64,000 nucleotides of DNA from Kalmanozyma brasiliensis GHG001 (lineage: Eukaryota > Basidiomycota > Ustilaginomycetes > Ustilaginales), in assembly GCF_000497045.1 (NCBI RefSeq), contig NW_015961952.1, forward strand, positions 248,001 through 312,000. The letters are read 5' to 3'. Under the pieces are notes generated by a model that made no database searches, was not told the origin of the DNA, and worked only from the letters and a program-made list of their open reading frames with translations. Numbering within the stretch: the first letter of the stretch is position 1; every line of letters starts with the position of its first letter. This document shows, piece by piece, positions 63,180 to 64,000 of this stretch. Made by a program: the position numbers and the translations under genes.

Positions 63180-64000
63180 ATGTCAGCTGCTACTCAGTCT
63201 GCACCCGCCGTCAACGGCATCTCGTCGCCTACCAAGGTGGCCCTCGACAACAGCAAGGCGTTCCAGAAGATCGCCTCGGTACCACTGGTCTCGGACTCGC
63301 TCCAATTTGCTCAGTCCACCATCAAGTCGTACCCTCTCCTCGCCACGACCTACGGCTACGGCGAGAACTTTGTCAACTCTTCGTTGAGGATGGCCGAGCC
63401 CATCACCAACCAGATCCACCCTCAGCTCGCATACGTCGACTCGCTCGCCGCCAAGTCGCTTGATTTCGCCGAGAGCAAGTGGAGCTACCCCTTCCACGCC
63501 AACACCCAGGAGCTCATCGACGCTGCCAAGCTTCCCGCTGACCACGCCGTTGGCTTCGTCTCGGCCTACGCTGCCGCCATCCAGAAGGCCTACGGCGAGC
63601 GTGTCTACACCCCTGCCAAGTCGGCTTACGACTCTCACATCGTCCCCGCCTACGACACGGCCCACTCCAAGTTTGACGAGATCAAGAGCCAGAACGCCGT
63701 CCTCCAGCGTGCCACCGACATTGTCACTGGTCTCCAGGCCAACCTTGTCAAGACGCTAGAGACCATCTCGTCGCGCAGCAAGCAGGAGGGCGACCAGGCC
63801 ACCGAGAAGGCGCAGGGCATCTCGAACGCCATCTTTGCCGAGCTCGAGCGCGTGCGTCACTTTGCGTCCAACCTGCCCGCCGAGAGCCGCAAGCGCGTCG
63901 GACCTGTGATGGACACCTTTACCGAGACCTACGAGAAGCTCAGCAAGGAGGCTCGCAACCCCGAGGTCCCCGCTAGCACCCGTTTCCTCAACGTCGTCAA
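63180..64000 (+). CDS. Perilipin-like lipid-droplet protein, N-terminal part
   Basis: 273 codons run off the right edge with no stop or clear intron. The start MSAATQSAPAVNGISSPTKV leads to IASVPLVSDSLQFAQSTIKS, YPLLATTYGYGENFVNSSLR, and HPQLAYVDSLAAKSLDFAES. Amphipathic helical stretches continue. This resembles the fungal Cap20/Mpl1 perilipin family, which coats lipid droplets and protects stored triglyceride. Codon choice is strongly biased (GCC, CTC, AAG, GAG), as in highly expressed genes. The family call rests on the VPLVxDS and HPQLxYVDSLA-type blocks, so it is moderate. Confidence 0.65.
   Translation, partial: MSAATQSAPAVNGISSPTKVALDNSKAFQKIASVPLVSDSLQFAQSTIKSYPLLATTYGYGENFVNSSLRMAEPITNQIHPQLAYVDSLAAKSLDFAESKWSYPFHANTQELIDAAKLPADHAVGFVSAYAAAIQKAYGERVYTPAKSAYDSHIVPAYDTAHSKFDEIKSQNAVLQRATDIVTGLQANLVKTLETISSRSKQEGDQATEKAQGISNAIFAELERVRHFASNLPAESRKRVGPVMDTFTETYEKLSKEARNPEVPASTRFLNVV

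Overview
This window looks like nuclear DNA of a basidiomycete smut fungus (Ustilago/Sporisorium type). The GC content is moderate to high. Genes are compact: about half are intronless, and the rest have a few 66-135 nt introns with GTRAGT-like donors, CTRAC-like branch sites and short YAG acceptors. The kinesin-1 closely resembles the Ustilago maydis protein named Kin2. I count 27 protein-coding genes, two of them cut by the window ends. Several small or spliced genes are invisible to a simple ORF search and were assembled here by matching splice phases: an Aim41-like protein, chorismate mutase, a cysteine-rich 108-residue protein, a thioesterase, two velvet factors, the true end of Ost3, the end of the UMP kinase, and a FAM32A homologue.

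Layout. 1-20.6 kb: HBS1 (5' part), AIM41, kinesin-1, UBLCP1-type phosphatase, chorismate mutase, a Zn2Cys6 regulator, a Cys-rich small protein, a hotdog thioesterase, TTI1, and an unknown membrane protein. 20.6-32.9 kb: a gene-poor stretch of about 12 kb whose only well-supported genes are two velvet-family regulators facing each other tail to tail. 32.9-56.4 kb: a dense housekeeping block with a DUSP-type ubiquitin protease, a BCS1-like AAA ATPase, NCS6/CTU1, a LisH/WD40 protein, OST3, a purine-cytosine permease, dynamitin, UMP kinase, a small mitochondrial protein, FAM32A, a DUF4202 protein, a METTL2/TRM140 methyltransferase and eRF1. 57.5-64 kb: PEX1, a 2.2 kb spacer, and the start of a perilipin-like lipid-droplet protein that runs off the end.

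The genes are mostly unrelated housekeeping functions, so no operon-like or biosynthetic cluster is evident. Divergent pairs sharing short promoters are common: kinesin/UBLCP1, thioesterase/TTI1, BCS1/NCS6, WD40/OST3, small mitochondrial protein/FAM32A, and eRF1/PEX1. The most unusual regional feature is the isolated convergent velvet pair, one with a canonical velvet signature and one with a degenerate signature, embedded in unusually long intergenic DNA. I saw no transposons, CRISPR arrays, rRNA or tRNA genes. Start codons were chosen as ATG; several long frames open only with GTG or TTG and were trimmed to the first sensible ATG.
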